From NCBI GenBank assembly GCA_008501785.1, contig QQUD01001087.1, positions 1 through 12,255 of the forward strand: 12,255 nucleotides of DNA, given 5' to 3'. The notes below the pieces were generated by a model, which searched no databases, was not told where the DNA came from, and worked only from the letters and a program-made list of their open reading frames with translations. Shown one piece after another: positions 1 through 7,341 of this stretch; position 1 is the first letter of the stretch, and every line of letters begins with the position of its first letter. Source of the DNA: Chloroflexota bacterium (GTDB lineage: Bacteria > Chloroflexota > Anaerolineae > Promineifilales > Promineifilaceae). The translations under genes were made by a program, and so were the position numbers.

Positions 1-1895
1 GGCACTGCTGTCCTGATCGGAACGGCCGTTTCCACCAACCGCGTAACCGTCGGCACAGCCACCGTTATCGTTGGCTCCGGAACCAAAGCGGCTAATTCAG
101 CAAATGCACTGCCATCAGCCGTGATCAGCGCATGAGCCTGTGGATGCCGGGACAGCAAATCCTCAACCCTAGCCTGCCACGATGCGTCATGCGACAGTAA
201 AATCGTTGCATCAGCCAAAGCGGTTTCATAGTCTGGCAATGCAAAAGCAACCAAGGCTCGCTCATAACGAGTAGCGAGATTGTTTTCGTTTAAGCTGAGT
301 GCCACGCTGTAAGACAAGTGCGCGGCTTGCAGGTTGTTTTGGGAAACGGCCGTTCTCGCCTGCAACCAACTCTCAATTTCAGGCAAAATCGTTGGATTCT
401 CCAGCCGGTCAAACGTCTGCAATGCGGCTGCCATGCTGGTCAAAACCTGGCTGCTGTCTGCACCCGCTGCGAACTCATCAACACCTTGCGTCGTGTACAT
501 GGTTTCAATCACGGCTTCAATCTGTGGCTGAATATCTGCGCTGGGATTTGCAAAAAGTGCTGCTTGTTCAGTCATCGACAGATTAGAAAACAAAAACACA
601 GCTTCCTCAGCATACCCATCCAACGCAATCAACTGCGCCAGGTTATCCAAGCGCAGGGTCGAATTTTCGGTAGCGTTAAAATTTGAAATGTAGGTTTGCG
701 CCAATAAATCTTGAGATTGCCGCGCCTGTCGCCAAAGGTAGATGCTCAAACCAACCGAAAGGATGGTCATCAAAATCAAGGCTGCCCAGATAAATCTTTT
801 GCGAGAGGTGGGCTGATGCTGCTTGATCCACGCTTGATCAAACACATGGCGGTAAATGCGATTGCGCACGCTTAAATTCCCATCCGGCTTTGCTTTCACC
901 AATCCATAAAGCTTGAGTTCTGCTTGAATGGGATCATGTTCATCGTTTGGGACTGGCTTTTTTTGTTTGTGGATCGTTTGGTAGAGCTTGAGCAGTTGTG
1001 TTTTGTGGGGGCTGGCGAGAATACGGCCGTTTACAAACTGCAAATTGCTCTCTTCCACCAGCGCCCGTTCCGTGAAAAAAATCTGTGCCACCAAATCATC
1101 AACCGCTTGGGTTGACCACTGTGGGCGACTGTCACGGGCGATGGTTTGACAAACGCGCTGCGTTAAATAAGGATGTCCACTGGTCCAATGATGCACACGA
1201 TGCACAATTGGCGGCTCTTGTGCTGGCAGCCCTTGCGAAAACACTTGTTGCGCATCTGCCAGGTCTAGCTCCTCCAGTTCAATGCGTTCACCGACGTTAA
1301 ATGGCGTGCGGTGCTGGCTTTTGATCAGTTCATTGGGTGTGGCCACGCCCAACAGCACGAACGACAGGCGACCGGCATCATCACTAGTCAGCGTTTGGTT
1401 GTAAATGGCGCGGATAGCTGCAAAAAAATCGTCTGAGAAGTCAAGATTGAGGGCGCTGTCTACTTCATCAATAAAAATGGCAATCTGACCATCAGTTTCA
1501 GCCAAAATGACATCGCGGAAAAATTTTGTGAAGCGTTTGACTGGCGAAAGAGCCAATTCAGATTCCCACCAATCTTCGGCATCTGTTGCTAGAGAAAGCT
1601 GAATTTGCAGATCGTCGAGCAAGCTCAAATACCATTCTTCTAAACTGGCTGTGCCAATGGTGGTCAGGTCGATTAGGGCTGTGGCAATTTGCTCAGTTTG
1701 CAACTGCCGTCCCAGCCGGTTCATCAGGCTCGATTTACCCATTTGTCGGGTCGTGAGCACATAACAAAGTGTGCCAGCTTGCACCATGTGGTGCAGTTCG
1801 TCATCTGCTGGACGCACGACGTAGGATGGCGCATCGTAACGAAGCGTGCCGCCAGCAACAAAGAAATCTCGCGGGTGGTGTGTGTGGTTTTTCAT
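1..1895 (-). CDS. AAA_35-type P-loop ATPase with membrane segment, 3' end off window
   Basis: Partial gene: 631 codons are open from the ATG at 1895 down to the left edge, with no stop reached. The N-terminal half is a STAND/AAA-like NTPase resembling Pfam AAA_35. It shows a Walker A-like RQMGKSS (Lys54), a Walker B IAIFIDEVD (138-146), a TPFNVG segment (~197-202) and SGHPYLTQ (239-246), then a winged-helix-like stretch to about residue 355. A single hydrophobic segment at 368-388 follows a Lys/Arg-rich stretch and should be a transmembrane helix. Beyond it lies an Ala/Leu-rich helical region that may be TPR-like, ending in a Thr/Pro/Val linker at the edge. The start overlaps the stop of the upstream ATPase gene as ATGA, which implies translational coupling. 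The family is often tied to signalling or conflict-type systems, but no substrate can be read from the sequence. The C-terminal effector or sensor domain is missing from view. Confidence 0.85.
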   Translation of the reverse strand, partial: MKNHTHHPRDFFVAGGTLRYDAPSYVVRPADDELHHMVQAGTLCYVLTTRQMGKSSLMNRLGRQLQTEQIATALIDLTTIGTASLEEWYLSLLDDLQIQLSLATDAEDWWESELALSPVKRFTKFFRDVILAETDGQIAIFIDEVDSALNLDFSDDFFAAIRAIYNQTLTSDDAGRLSFVLLGVATPNELIKSQHRTPFNVGERIELEELDLADAQQVFSQGLPAQEPPIVHRVHHWTSGHPYLTQRVCQTIARDSRPQWSTQAVDDLVAQIFFTERALVEESNLQFVNGRILASPHKTQLLKLYQTIHKQKKPVPNDEHDPIQAELKLYGLVKAKPDGNLSVRNRIYRHVFDQAWIKQHQPTSRKRFIWAALILMTILSVGLSIYLWRQARQSQDLLAQTYISNFNATENSTLRLDNLAQLIALDGYAEEAVFLFSNLSMTEQAALFANPSADIQPQIEAVIETMYTTQGVDEFAAGADSSQVLTSMAAALQTFDRLENPTILPEIESWLQARTAVSQNNLQAAHLSYSVALSLNENNLATRYERALVAFALPDYETALADATILLSHDASWQARVEDLLSRHPQAHALITADGSAFAELAALVPEPTITVAVPTVTRLVETAVPIRTAV

Positions 1896-3346
1896 AATGT
1901 TTGCGCGAAATAGTCCCGGTAGAGGTCGCAGCGGCAGGTAACGGCCGTTCCCCGCTGCCGAATCAACCCCGCTTTTAGCAACCGGTAACGGCTCATCTCA
2001 TCGCTGCATTGATTGTCGTGCAAAACCTGCTGCATCGCTGCGCGCAGTTCTGGCGCGGTGGCAATCATTTGCCGTTGGTAGCGCAGGTGGGGAGCGAAGG
2101 GGCTGGTGTCGGTATCGGCCGTTTTCAGCAGCGCATCCATCGTCAACCCATCTTTCACCATCGTGTAAAAAGCAACGCGAGTCAGGTAGGGATGGCCGTT
2201 GAGCAGTTGGTGCAGGGTGGGGATTTGGGAGTGGGGGATGGGTGATTGGTAACGGCCGTTTAACTCCGCCACCTGTTCTTCACTAAAATCATCTAGATAG
2301 AGCATTAAACCGACGTTGAATGGTGACTGCTGCATGTCGTCAATCAGCAGGTATGGCTCTGTTGAAATTGCCATCAGCAGGCTAAACTGCTCCCAACGCA
2401 GACTGCGCGAGCGCATGTTGTGCCAGGAGCGCAGCAGACCAAAGAAGTCGGCATGGTAGCTGGTGAGCAGAAGGCGATCTACTTCGTCTAGGGCGAGGAT
2501 TAACGGCCGTTCATTCCCTGCCAACACCACCCGCTCCATTAACTTTGTCAACTTGCGCCCCGGAGCCAATCGGCTAGCCCAAGCCTTATCCACTACATCC
2601 AGTTCCAAATTGAGTTCATCCGCAATCAAATAAGCCAGCTCTTGAAAAAACCGAGACTGGTCAGCCAAAGCGTCTCGGCTCACGGTTTGCAAGTCCAGGT
2701 AAACCACTTGTGCATCATGCGCTTTTTTGGCGGCATGAACAGCTCGAATCAGTAGAGACGTTTTACCAACCTGACGTGGTCCCGTCATCGTAATCGTGCG
2801 CCCTGGATGCACAATTTCATAGCTCAAGTCGTGATCACTTTGCCGTTCAATGTAATACGGCTCCGAGAGTTTGACTGCGCCGCTGGGGTATTCAAGTGTA
2901 ATCGGGGGCGTTTCATCCTCTGGATCACCTTCCCATTCGCGTAAAAGGGCTGCCAGCATCACAATCGCTTTGCGCTGGGCTTCGTAATATTGACCACCTT
3001 CAGCCATGCCAATGCGGTGCTGAATTTCGGTCCGAGAAAACCCCCGCAGAAACCGCAACGTCAAAATGCTGTAAGCACGCCAACTAGGGTCCATCCATGC
3101 CGGATCAGATTCACCTTCGGGTGTGGGTTGATTGGGAATGCCTAATGCCAGAATGCCTTTACGGAGTAAATCGCGCAGCGCCTGAGCCGCTCCCAATGAA
3201 TCCGCAGCATATCCCTTTTCTTGCTGCTGTTTGGCCACAATGTTGAGGTGTGCCAGCCGATTTTGCCCCAGCACAACAGATTGATGCCAGGATTTTAGCG
3301 CCTGTTTTACCAATTCAACCCAATTGTCTTTTTGCTGCTGACCCAA
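1892..3346 (-). CDS. AAA_35-type P-loop ATPase with N-terminal HTH-like region
   Basis: 484 aa. The start is TTG at 3346: a GGGGAGG Shine-Dalgarno lies 6 nt upstream, and an in-frame TGA at 3362-3364 rules out anything longer. Residues 1-140 are helical. The segment LTLRFLRGFSRTEIQHRIGM (96-115) resembles a sigma-region-4-like helix-turn-helix. The ATPase domain follows, with Walker A GPRQVGKTS (189-197, Lys195), Walker B LILALDEVD (282-290), SPFNVG (341-346) and NGHPYLTR (383-390). A winged-helix-like C-terminus spans about 445-484. The same motif order recurs in the downstream gene, so the two are paralogues, but this one has no membrane segment. The last codons overlap the next ATG. The likely role is a regulatory NTPase working with its partner; the HTH could bind DNA or act as a protein-interaction adaptor. 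The family call is fairly secure, the role is not. Confidence 0.88.
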   Translation of the reverse strand: MGQQQKDNWVELVKQALKSWHQSVVLGQNRLAHLNIVAKQQQEKGYAADSLGAAQALRDLLRKGILALGIPNQPTPEGESDPAWMDPSWRAYSILTLRFLRGFSRTEIQHRIGMAEGGQYYEAQRKAIVMLAALLREWEGDPEDETPPITLEYPSGAVKLSEPYYIERQSDHDLSYEIVHPGRTITMTGPRQVGKTSLLIRAVHAAKKAHDAQVVYLDLQTVSRDALADQSRFFQELAYLIADELNLELDVVDKAWASRLAPGRKLTKLMERVVLAGNERPLILALDEVDRLLLTSYHADFFGLLRSWHNMRSRSLRWEQFSLLMAISTEPYLLIDDMQQSPFNVGLMLYLDDFSEEQVAELNGRYQSPIPHSQIPTLHQLLNGHPYLTRVAFYTMVKDGLTMDALLKTADTDTSPFAPHLRYQRQMIATAPELRAAMQQVLHDNQCSDEMSRYRLLKAGLIRQRGTAVTCRCDLYRDYFAQTL

Positions 3347-3366
3347 AACAGCCTCCCCAAATCATT

Positions 3367-3491
3367 AGAGTTGTTCCCAAATAAGAAATGGGACGCAGAT
3401 TAACGCAGATGACGCTGATTTTTCTTTTATCTGCGTTTATCCGTGAAATCTGCGTCCAAAATTCTTAATTCTTTTATTCAGGAACAACTCT
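3367..3491. repeat. ~125-bp imperfect inverted-repeat element (MITE-like)
   Basis: The ends are a perfect 11-bp inverted repeat: AGAGTTGTTCC at 3367-3377 and GGAACAACTCT at 3481-3491. An inner perfect 11-bp pair follows: GGACGCAGATT at 3391-3401 and AATCTGCGTCC at 3447-3457. Between these pairs are similar AT-rich stretches, so the whole unit folds into one long imperfect hairpin. The 'CTGCGT' phrase recurs inside it. It contains no ORF. It ends about 20 bp from the TTG start of the minus-strand ATPase operon, so it lies in that operon's 5' region. No clear target-site duplication was seen. Confidence 0.7.
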
Positions 3492-3548
3492 GTTTTTTCA
3501 TTCGCCTTATTTTAGCTGATGGCGAATCCATTCACTACTGAATTTCTA

Positions 3549-3583
3549 CCGACTTCTACCGAAAGTATGCGGTAGAAGGTCGG
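3549..3583. repeat. Imperfect 13/14-bp hairpin upstream of the Tat-exported deacetylase gene
   Basis: CCGACTTCTACCG (3549-3561) pairs with CGGTAGAAGGTCGG (3570-3583) with one bulged base around an 8-nt loop. It is not followed by a T-run on either strand, so it is a poor intrinsic terminator. It lies about 70 bp before the start codon at 3653. It could be an operator, an mRNA 5' structure or a small dispersed repeat; the sequence does not decide. Confidence 0.5.
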
Positions 3584-3652
3584 AATTTACAAGCGCCCCC
3601 AAATTTTAGGATGTGTGCCAATTCACCAACACAGCTTTTCAGGAGGTTGAAC

Positions 3653-4615
3653 ATGGCACAGAAAACAAAAGTAAACCGCAGAGATTTTTTAAAGATGTTG
3701 GGCGCATTCGGGAGCTATTCCATTTTACCTCTGGGGGCGGGGAATCTTTTCTCTTCAGTCAGGCAAGCCTTGGTAAATGTGCCGCCATCGCTTATGTTGC
3801 ACAGTGCAGATGGGAACTCTGATTTTTTGCCGCAGTTATTGGAATATTTGAACCAAAATGATTTTACGCTGACGACCTATCAGGCATGGCATCGAGGTTT
3901 GTTGCAAAACAGCCCTGTTTCAAACCCGGTAATTCTCAGCATTGACGATATTTCTTTGGCGAAATCGGGGTGCCATAGTTTCAAAACGTTTGTGCAGATG
4001 AAGGAATGGATTAAGGCAGTGGGGGGAACGGCCGTTTACGGCGTCATCACCCAACCAGTCATCGGCGACAAGCCGGTGCGTGAGCAGGACGAATCGCGAT
4101 GGGACATGATGCAAGCCTGGGTCGAAGCAGGGTTTGAGCTGGCATCTCACACTACTTACCACTCTAACTTCAACGCCCGCGATTCTGGACCGCGCTCCGA
4201 CTTTACTGTTGCAGATTATGATGCAGAAATTGTGCAGTCGGCGCAGTTGATAGAAGGCAAGCTGCGTGAGCGCGGTATTAAGTACAAAGTTGAATCGCTG
4301 ATTTTGCCATACGGCAGTGGCTATGCTTACAAGCTGCCGCAGCCATCCATCCATGCAGGCATTGCCAACGCGTGCCGCAAAACAAACATCAAATTTGTGG
4401 TTGGCATTCCGCAGGGGCAAGGGCCTATTCCGTTGGCTCGTTTTCATAATCCCGATGAGTTGATTTACGTTGGTCGCGTCCCACCGGTTTATTTCACCGA
4501 GCCTGGTGGTGGGCATATGCCGCAGGCGGCACAAACTGCTGTGCAGCTTGCCTTGTGGCATGAGAAATTTGCCCATATTGCCTCTCCAAACGTTTTGCAA
4601 ATGCCGATGTAAGCC
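3653..4615 (+). CDS. Tat-exported polysaccharide deacetylase (NodB/CE4-like) family protein
   Basis: About 319 aa. I chose the ATG at 3653 over the upstream ATG at 3611 because AGGAGG sits 6 nt before it and because the N-terminus then begins with a proper twin-arginine signal, NRRDFLKMLG (residues 8-17), followed by a hydrophobic stretch to about 34. Degenerate CE4 motifs follow in order: SIDDIS (96-101, the Asp pair of motif 1), HTTYH (166-170, motif 2 metal histidines) and LPYG (218-221, motif 3 without the usual Arg). A late LWH (301-303) might serve as motif 5. A folded, exported carbohydrate esterase acting on cell-wall or extracellular glycan is the likely role. The open frame ends with TAA at 4610-4612 or just after it; treat the 3' coordinate as accurate to a codon. 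A second, dissimilar deacetylase follows downstream. Confidence 0.78.
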
Positions 4616-4653
4616 GCAAATTGCCATCGAATGAATTCGATGTCTAAGCCCGA

Positions 4654-4824
4654 AAACATGTTTATGGAAGTTAAATAAATAATCAGGTAATAGAAAACTA
4701 CAAAATGTGGCCCTGTCATTCCCGCGCAGGCGGGAATCTACTCGACTACGTCATGGATTCCCGCCTGCGCGGGAATGACAAGTTCCCTATTACCGTTTTA
4801 TTTTCTTAACGTTCATAAACATGT
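4654..4824. repeat. ~171-bp nested inverted-repeat element
   Basis: The outer arms are 21 bp with 19 matches: 4654-4674, beginning AAACATGTTTATG, and 4804-4824. The inner arms are perfect over 25 bp (4714-4738 and 4756-4780) around a 17-nt loop. Each inner arm is itself a small palindrome of the type ATTCCCGC-GCAG-GCGGGAAT, a word seen as a dispersed repeat in many bacteria. The stretches between outer and inner arms also resemble each other in inverted orientation (both carry GGTAATAG), so the entire unit is one long imperfect palindrome. It has no coding capacity. It fills most of the spacer between the two deacetylase genes and could also stop transcription or protect mRNA ends. Confidence 0.75.
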
Positions 4825-4879
4825 TTGATTCTGGCAGGCCCAAAATTCATTTTGGGAGCCATCAACCTAGGAATCAACA

Positions 4880-5839
4880 ATGACAAAACAGCACCTTGCC
4901 CTCATACTCCTTGCCATTTTCTTGCTCACCGGTTGCGCACAACCCATGTTAGCTGATGCAGGTACAGCCACCATCACCCCATCAGCCACCGCCACCGCGT
5001 CGTCAACCCCAACCCCAACGCCACCGGCCACGGCAACCATCAAACCCACGAGGATACCGCCAACAATAACGGCCGTTCCCACCATCACCCCCTCACCGAC
5101 GGCAACGAAAACGGCCGTTCCCACCCAAACGCCTACCGCAATACCATCACCGACACCGGCAAGTGCCTGCCGTCCAGCCGCCTCGACGAGTCCACATGCA
5201 GCAATTTCCGCTGGCCCCTGGTCGCGCCCACCTGCCAGCGCAGATGTGATCCATCGAGGCAGCGGGGCTGCCAACTTCATCCATTTGAGTTTTGATGTTG
5301 AAGGGAATGGACAGATTTTGGGTGCGCTGCTCGACGTGCTAGATAAACACAGCGTCAAAACAACATTTTTCATCATGGGCAGTTGGGCAGAAGCTAACGG
5401 CCATTGGGTAACAGAAGCAGCCGCACGTGGTCATGAGTTCGGCAATCACAGCTATTCACACACCCATTTTCGCAAACTGTCATCCGCACAAATTCAGGCA
5501 GAGTTACAGCAAACCGAAACAATTGTGATGTCCCTCACCGGTCAATCGACAAAACCCTGGATGCGACCGCCCTACGGTGGGTATTCCGATGAAACCGTGC
5601 AGGCAAGCTATGAAGCCGGTTGGACAACTGTCATGTGGAGCAGCGGCGGCGCTGACACCGCTCCCGGCGCTGACGGAACTTCGATTTGCAATGCGCTGGT
5701 GCAGGATGCATATCCGGGCGCAATTTTGCTGCTGCATACGTCGCATGGGGGTGTGGTAACGGCCGTTGATCGCTTCATCACCGAAATGTACGCTCAAGGG
5801 TATACATTTGTGTCGCTTTCTGTGATGCTGAGTGGATAG
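4880..5839 (+). CDS. Lipoprotein polysaccharide deacetylase (NodB/CE4 family) with Thr/Pro linker
   Basis: 319 aa. The start ATG at 4880 is preceded by TAGGA about 7 nt upstream. Residues 1-19 are a type II signal peptide with lipobox LLTGC, so Cys19 is the likely lipidated residue. Residues ~28-95 are a Thr/Pro/Ala linker that would hold the catalytic domain away from the membrane. The NodB domain runs from about 130 to 319. It shows LSFDVEG (136-142, motif 1), HEFGNHSYSH (185-194, motif 2 with His190 and His194), RPPYGGY (229-235, motif 3) and LLHTSHG (284-290, motif 5 His286). Motif 1 reads F-D-V-E rather than F-D-D, so the usual second, metal-binding Asp is Val, a departure worth noting. 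Likely substrate is peptidoglycan or another envelope glycan; the neighbouring alanine racemase fits that setting. Two AACGGCCGTT words lie in the linker and one near the 3' end. Confidence 0.88.
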   Translation: MTKQHLALILLAIFLLTGCAQPMLADAGTATITPSATATASSTPTPTPPATATIKPTRIPPTITAVPTITPSPTATKTAVPTQTPTAIPSPTPASACRPAASTSPHAAISAGPWSRPPASADVIHRGSGAANFIHLSFDVEGNGQILGALLDVLDKHSVKTTFFIMGSWAEANGHWVTEAAARGHEFGNHSYSHTHFRKLSSAQIQAELQQTETIVMSLTGQSTKPWMRPPYGGYSDETVQASYEAGWTTVMWSSGGADTAPGADGTSICNALVQDAYPGAILLLHTSHGGVVTAVDRFITEMYAQGYTFVSLSVMLSG

Positions 5840-5898
5840 TGATGAGTGAGAAGTGATAAGTGATTAGACAAACCACTACCCACTTATCACTATCCACT
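5831..5898. repeat. Inverted repeat spanning the deacetylase stop codon and the racemase promoter
   Basis: AGTGGATAGTGA (5831-5842) is a perfect 12-bp inverted match to TCACTATCCACT (5887-5898). AGTGATAAGTG (5852-5862) is a perfect 11-bp match to CACTTATCACT (5881-5891). The two left arms compete for overlapping right arms, so alternative stems are possible. The left arm contains the TAG stop of the deacetylase (5837-5839), and the right arm contains the proposed -35 of the next gene. There is no T-run. Confidence 0.6.
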
Positions 5899-5913
5899 GA
5901 ATTACGCTACAAT
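5884..5913 (+). promoter_or_regulatory. Candidate sigma-70 promoter of alanine racemase, leaderless geometry
   Basis: TTATCA (5884-5889) and TACAAT (5908-5913) are separated by 18 bp. The -10 ends 7 nt before the ATG at 5921, so transcription would begin at or next to that start codon. No Shine-Dalgarno is visible, which agrees with a leaderless mRNA. Matches are 4/6 for the -35 and 5/6 for the -10; this is inference from sequence only. Confidence 0.45.
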
Positions 5914-5920
5914 GGCGCAC

Positions 5921-7072
5921 ATGGTACCGATGAACCAACCAACAGTCAGCAGCAATGGTGTGCTGCGTCCCACACAAGTCGAGGTGAATTTAACCCGGCT
6001 GACGGAGAATTATCGGGCGATTGAAACGGCCGTTTCCCCCGCCACTATTATGCCTATCCTCAAAGCCAACGCCTACGGGCATGGCCTTGTTGAAGTGGCG
6101 CGGCACGTCGTCTCGCTGGGTGCGCCCTACTTGGGTGTTGCTTATTTAGAAGAAGGCATTTTGCTGCGAGAAGCGGGCATCAAAGTGCCCATTCTCGTGT
6201 TGGGGGGCATCATCGGTAATCAAGTGCCGCTCTTTTTGCAGCATGATCTGACTTTGACAGCCTCTTCCACCGAAAAAATGCACCAAATTAACGACGCGGC
6301 TCGTGAAATGGGCGTTCGTGCCAAAGTACACTTAAAAATCGACACAGGCATGGAGCGAATTGGCGTTCACTACTACAACGCCGAATCACTGCTCGAAACC
6401 GCATTGACCTGTGGGCATTGTCAGGTTGAAGGCATTTACTCACACCTTGCTAACGCCGACACGGCCGATTTAACCCATGCACGCCTGCAAATTGAGCGAT
6501 TCAATCAGGTTCTCGATTTTTACACACAGCGTGGCTTGCCACATCCACCACTGCGGCACATGGCAAATTCGGGTGGTATTTTGCAAATGCCAAAGAGCCA
6601 TTACGATATGGTACGAGCTGGTATTTTAATGTATGGCGTCTATCCATCCGATGAAGTCGCAAAAACTGTGCCCGTGCAGCCTGCGCTCACCTGGAAATCT
6701 CGTGTTGTCTACTTCAAAGTGGTGAAACCTGGACATCCCGTCAGCTATGGGTCTGCCTGGGTAACTGACCACATGGTGCGCGTTGTCACGATTCCAGTGG
6801 GATATGGCGATGGCTATTTTCGCAGCATGTCTGACAGTGCTGAAGTGATTATTCGCGGCAAACGGTATCCTGTGGTCGGACGCATTTGCATGGATCAGAT
6901 GATGGTCAATATTGAATGGGAAACCGCCTACAACAACGACGAAGTGATCCTGATCGGCAAATCAAACGACACAGCCATCACTGTTGAAGACATCGCCGCC
7001 TGGGCCAACACCATCCCCTATGAAGTCCTCACCAACATCAACACCCGCGTCCCGCGCATCTACATCAAATAA
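5921..7072 (+). CDS. alr: Alanine racemase (EC 5.1.1.1)
   Basis: About 383 aa from the ATG at 5921, close to the normal family length. This PLP enzyme interconverts L- and D-alanine, supplying D-Ala for peptidoglycan in the cytoplasm. Visible motifs are ILKANAYGHG (Lys48 forms the internal aldimine), LKIDTGMERIG, HMANSGG, VRAGILMYG, VSYGSAW (Tyr276, the catalytic Tyr by comparison with Bacillus Alr), VGYGDGY and GRICMDQ. Three ATGs are possible: 5912, 5921 and 5930. I prefer 5921 because 5912 lies inside the apparent -10 box and no Shine-Dalgarno is seen for any of them. The conserved fold begins near RPTQVEVNL, so all starts leave the domain intact. One AACGGCCGTT lies at 6025. A hairpin terminator follows at 7212. 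The upstream lipoprotein deacetylase suggests an envelope context, though alr appears to have its own promoter. Confidence 0.96.
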   Translation: MVPMNQPTVSSNGVLRPTQVEVNLTRLTENYRAIETAVSPATIMPILKANAYGHGLVEVARHVVSLGAPYLGVAYLEEGILLREAGIKVPILVLGGIIGNQVPLFLQHDLTLTASSTEKMHQINDAAREMGVRAKVHLKIDTGMERIGVHYYNAESLLETALTCGHCQVEGIYSHLANADTADLTHARLQIERFNQVLDFYTQRGLPHPPLRHMANSGGILQMPKSHYDMVRAGILMYGVYPSDEVAKTVPVQPALTWKSRVVYFKVVKPGHPVSYGSAWVTDHMVRVVTIPVGYGDGYFRSMSDSAEVIIRGKRYPVVGRICMDQMMVNIEWETAYNNDEVILIGKSNDTAITVEDIAAWANTIPYEVLTNINTRVPRIYIK

Positions 7073-7085
7073 AACAAGAAGCTTC

Positions 7086-7159
7086 ACGCTAAGTCGCAAA
7101 AACGCAAAGAAATTTTCTAGTTGTCTTCTTTGTCCCTTTGTATCTTTGTTCCTTTGTAT
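7086..7159. repeat. Low-complexity repeat with four 8-bp CTTTGTNN units
   Basis: CTTTGT occurs at 7128, 7136, 7144 and 7152, exactly 8 bp apart (ctttgtcc, ctttgtat, ctttgttc, ctttgtat). It is preceded by ACGCTAAGTCGCAAAAACGC and AAAGAAA (from 7086), which is partly its inverted counterpart. Together they look like a degenerate dispersed hairpin repeat after alr. No gene is seen in it. Confidence 0.5.
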
Positions 7160-7211
7160 TAATTTTCTTCAAGTTCAGGGGAGTTTTGGCTCACTTACCC
7201 TAAAAAGCATA

Positions 7212-7254
7212 CAGCCCCGACCAGGAGGGTAAATCGGGGCTGATTGCTTCTTTT
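7212..7254 (+). terminator. Candidate intrinsic terminator of alanine racemase
   Basis: CAGCCCCGA (7212-7220) pairs perfectly with TCGGGGCTG (7234-7242) across a 13-nt loop. ATTGCTTCTTTT follows, a weak but T-rich tail on the plus strand. It lies 140 bp past the alr stop and before the convergent hydrolase gene. Confidence 0.6.
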
Positions 7255-7341
7255 GGCGACTTCAATGGTTAGGATTTTAGTTTTGTTTCTTAAATCAAAC
7301 CTGAGTTTAAAATAAGCGGGTCATTAGAGAGACGCCTAATC

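Noticed and set aside
299..1913. Several plus-strand frames of 60-120 codons
   Set aside because: The minus strand is continuously open from 1895 to the edge and encodes a coherent ATPase with Walker motifs, so the plus-strand frames are shadows.
3611..3652. Upstream ATG that would extend the Tat-exported deacetylase by 14 residues
   Set aside because: No Shine-Dalgarno precedes it, whereas AGGAGG precedes the ATG at 3653, and the shorter form places the twin-arginine motif near the N-terminus as expected.
3920..4627. 235-codon open frame on the minus strand
   Set aside because: It lies opposite the deacetylase gene, has no recognisable domain and no ribosome-binding site, and its residues look like antisense translation of a real gene.
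4867..5376. 169-codon minus-strand frame rich in Val/Gly/Ala
   Set aside because: It is the antisense of the Thr/Pro linker and signal peptide of the lipoprotein deacetylase; the Val/Gly pattern follows from the repeated linker codons.
3367..7160. CRISPR array
   Set aside because: Repeats here are inverted, differ from one another, and lack regular direct repeats with unique spacers.
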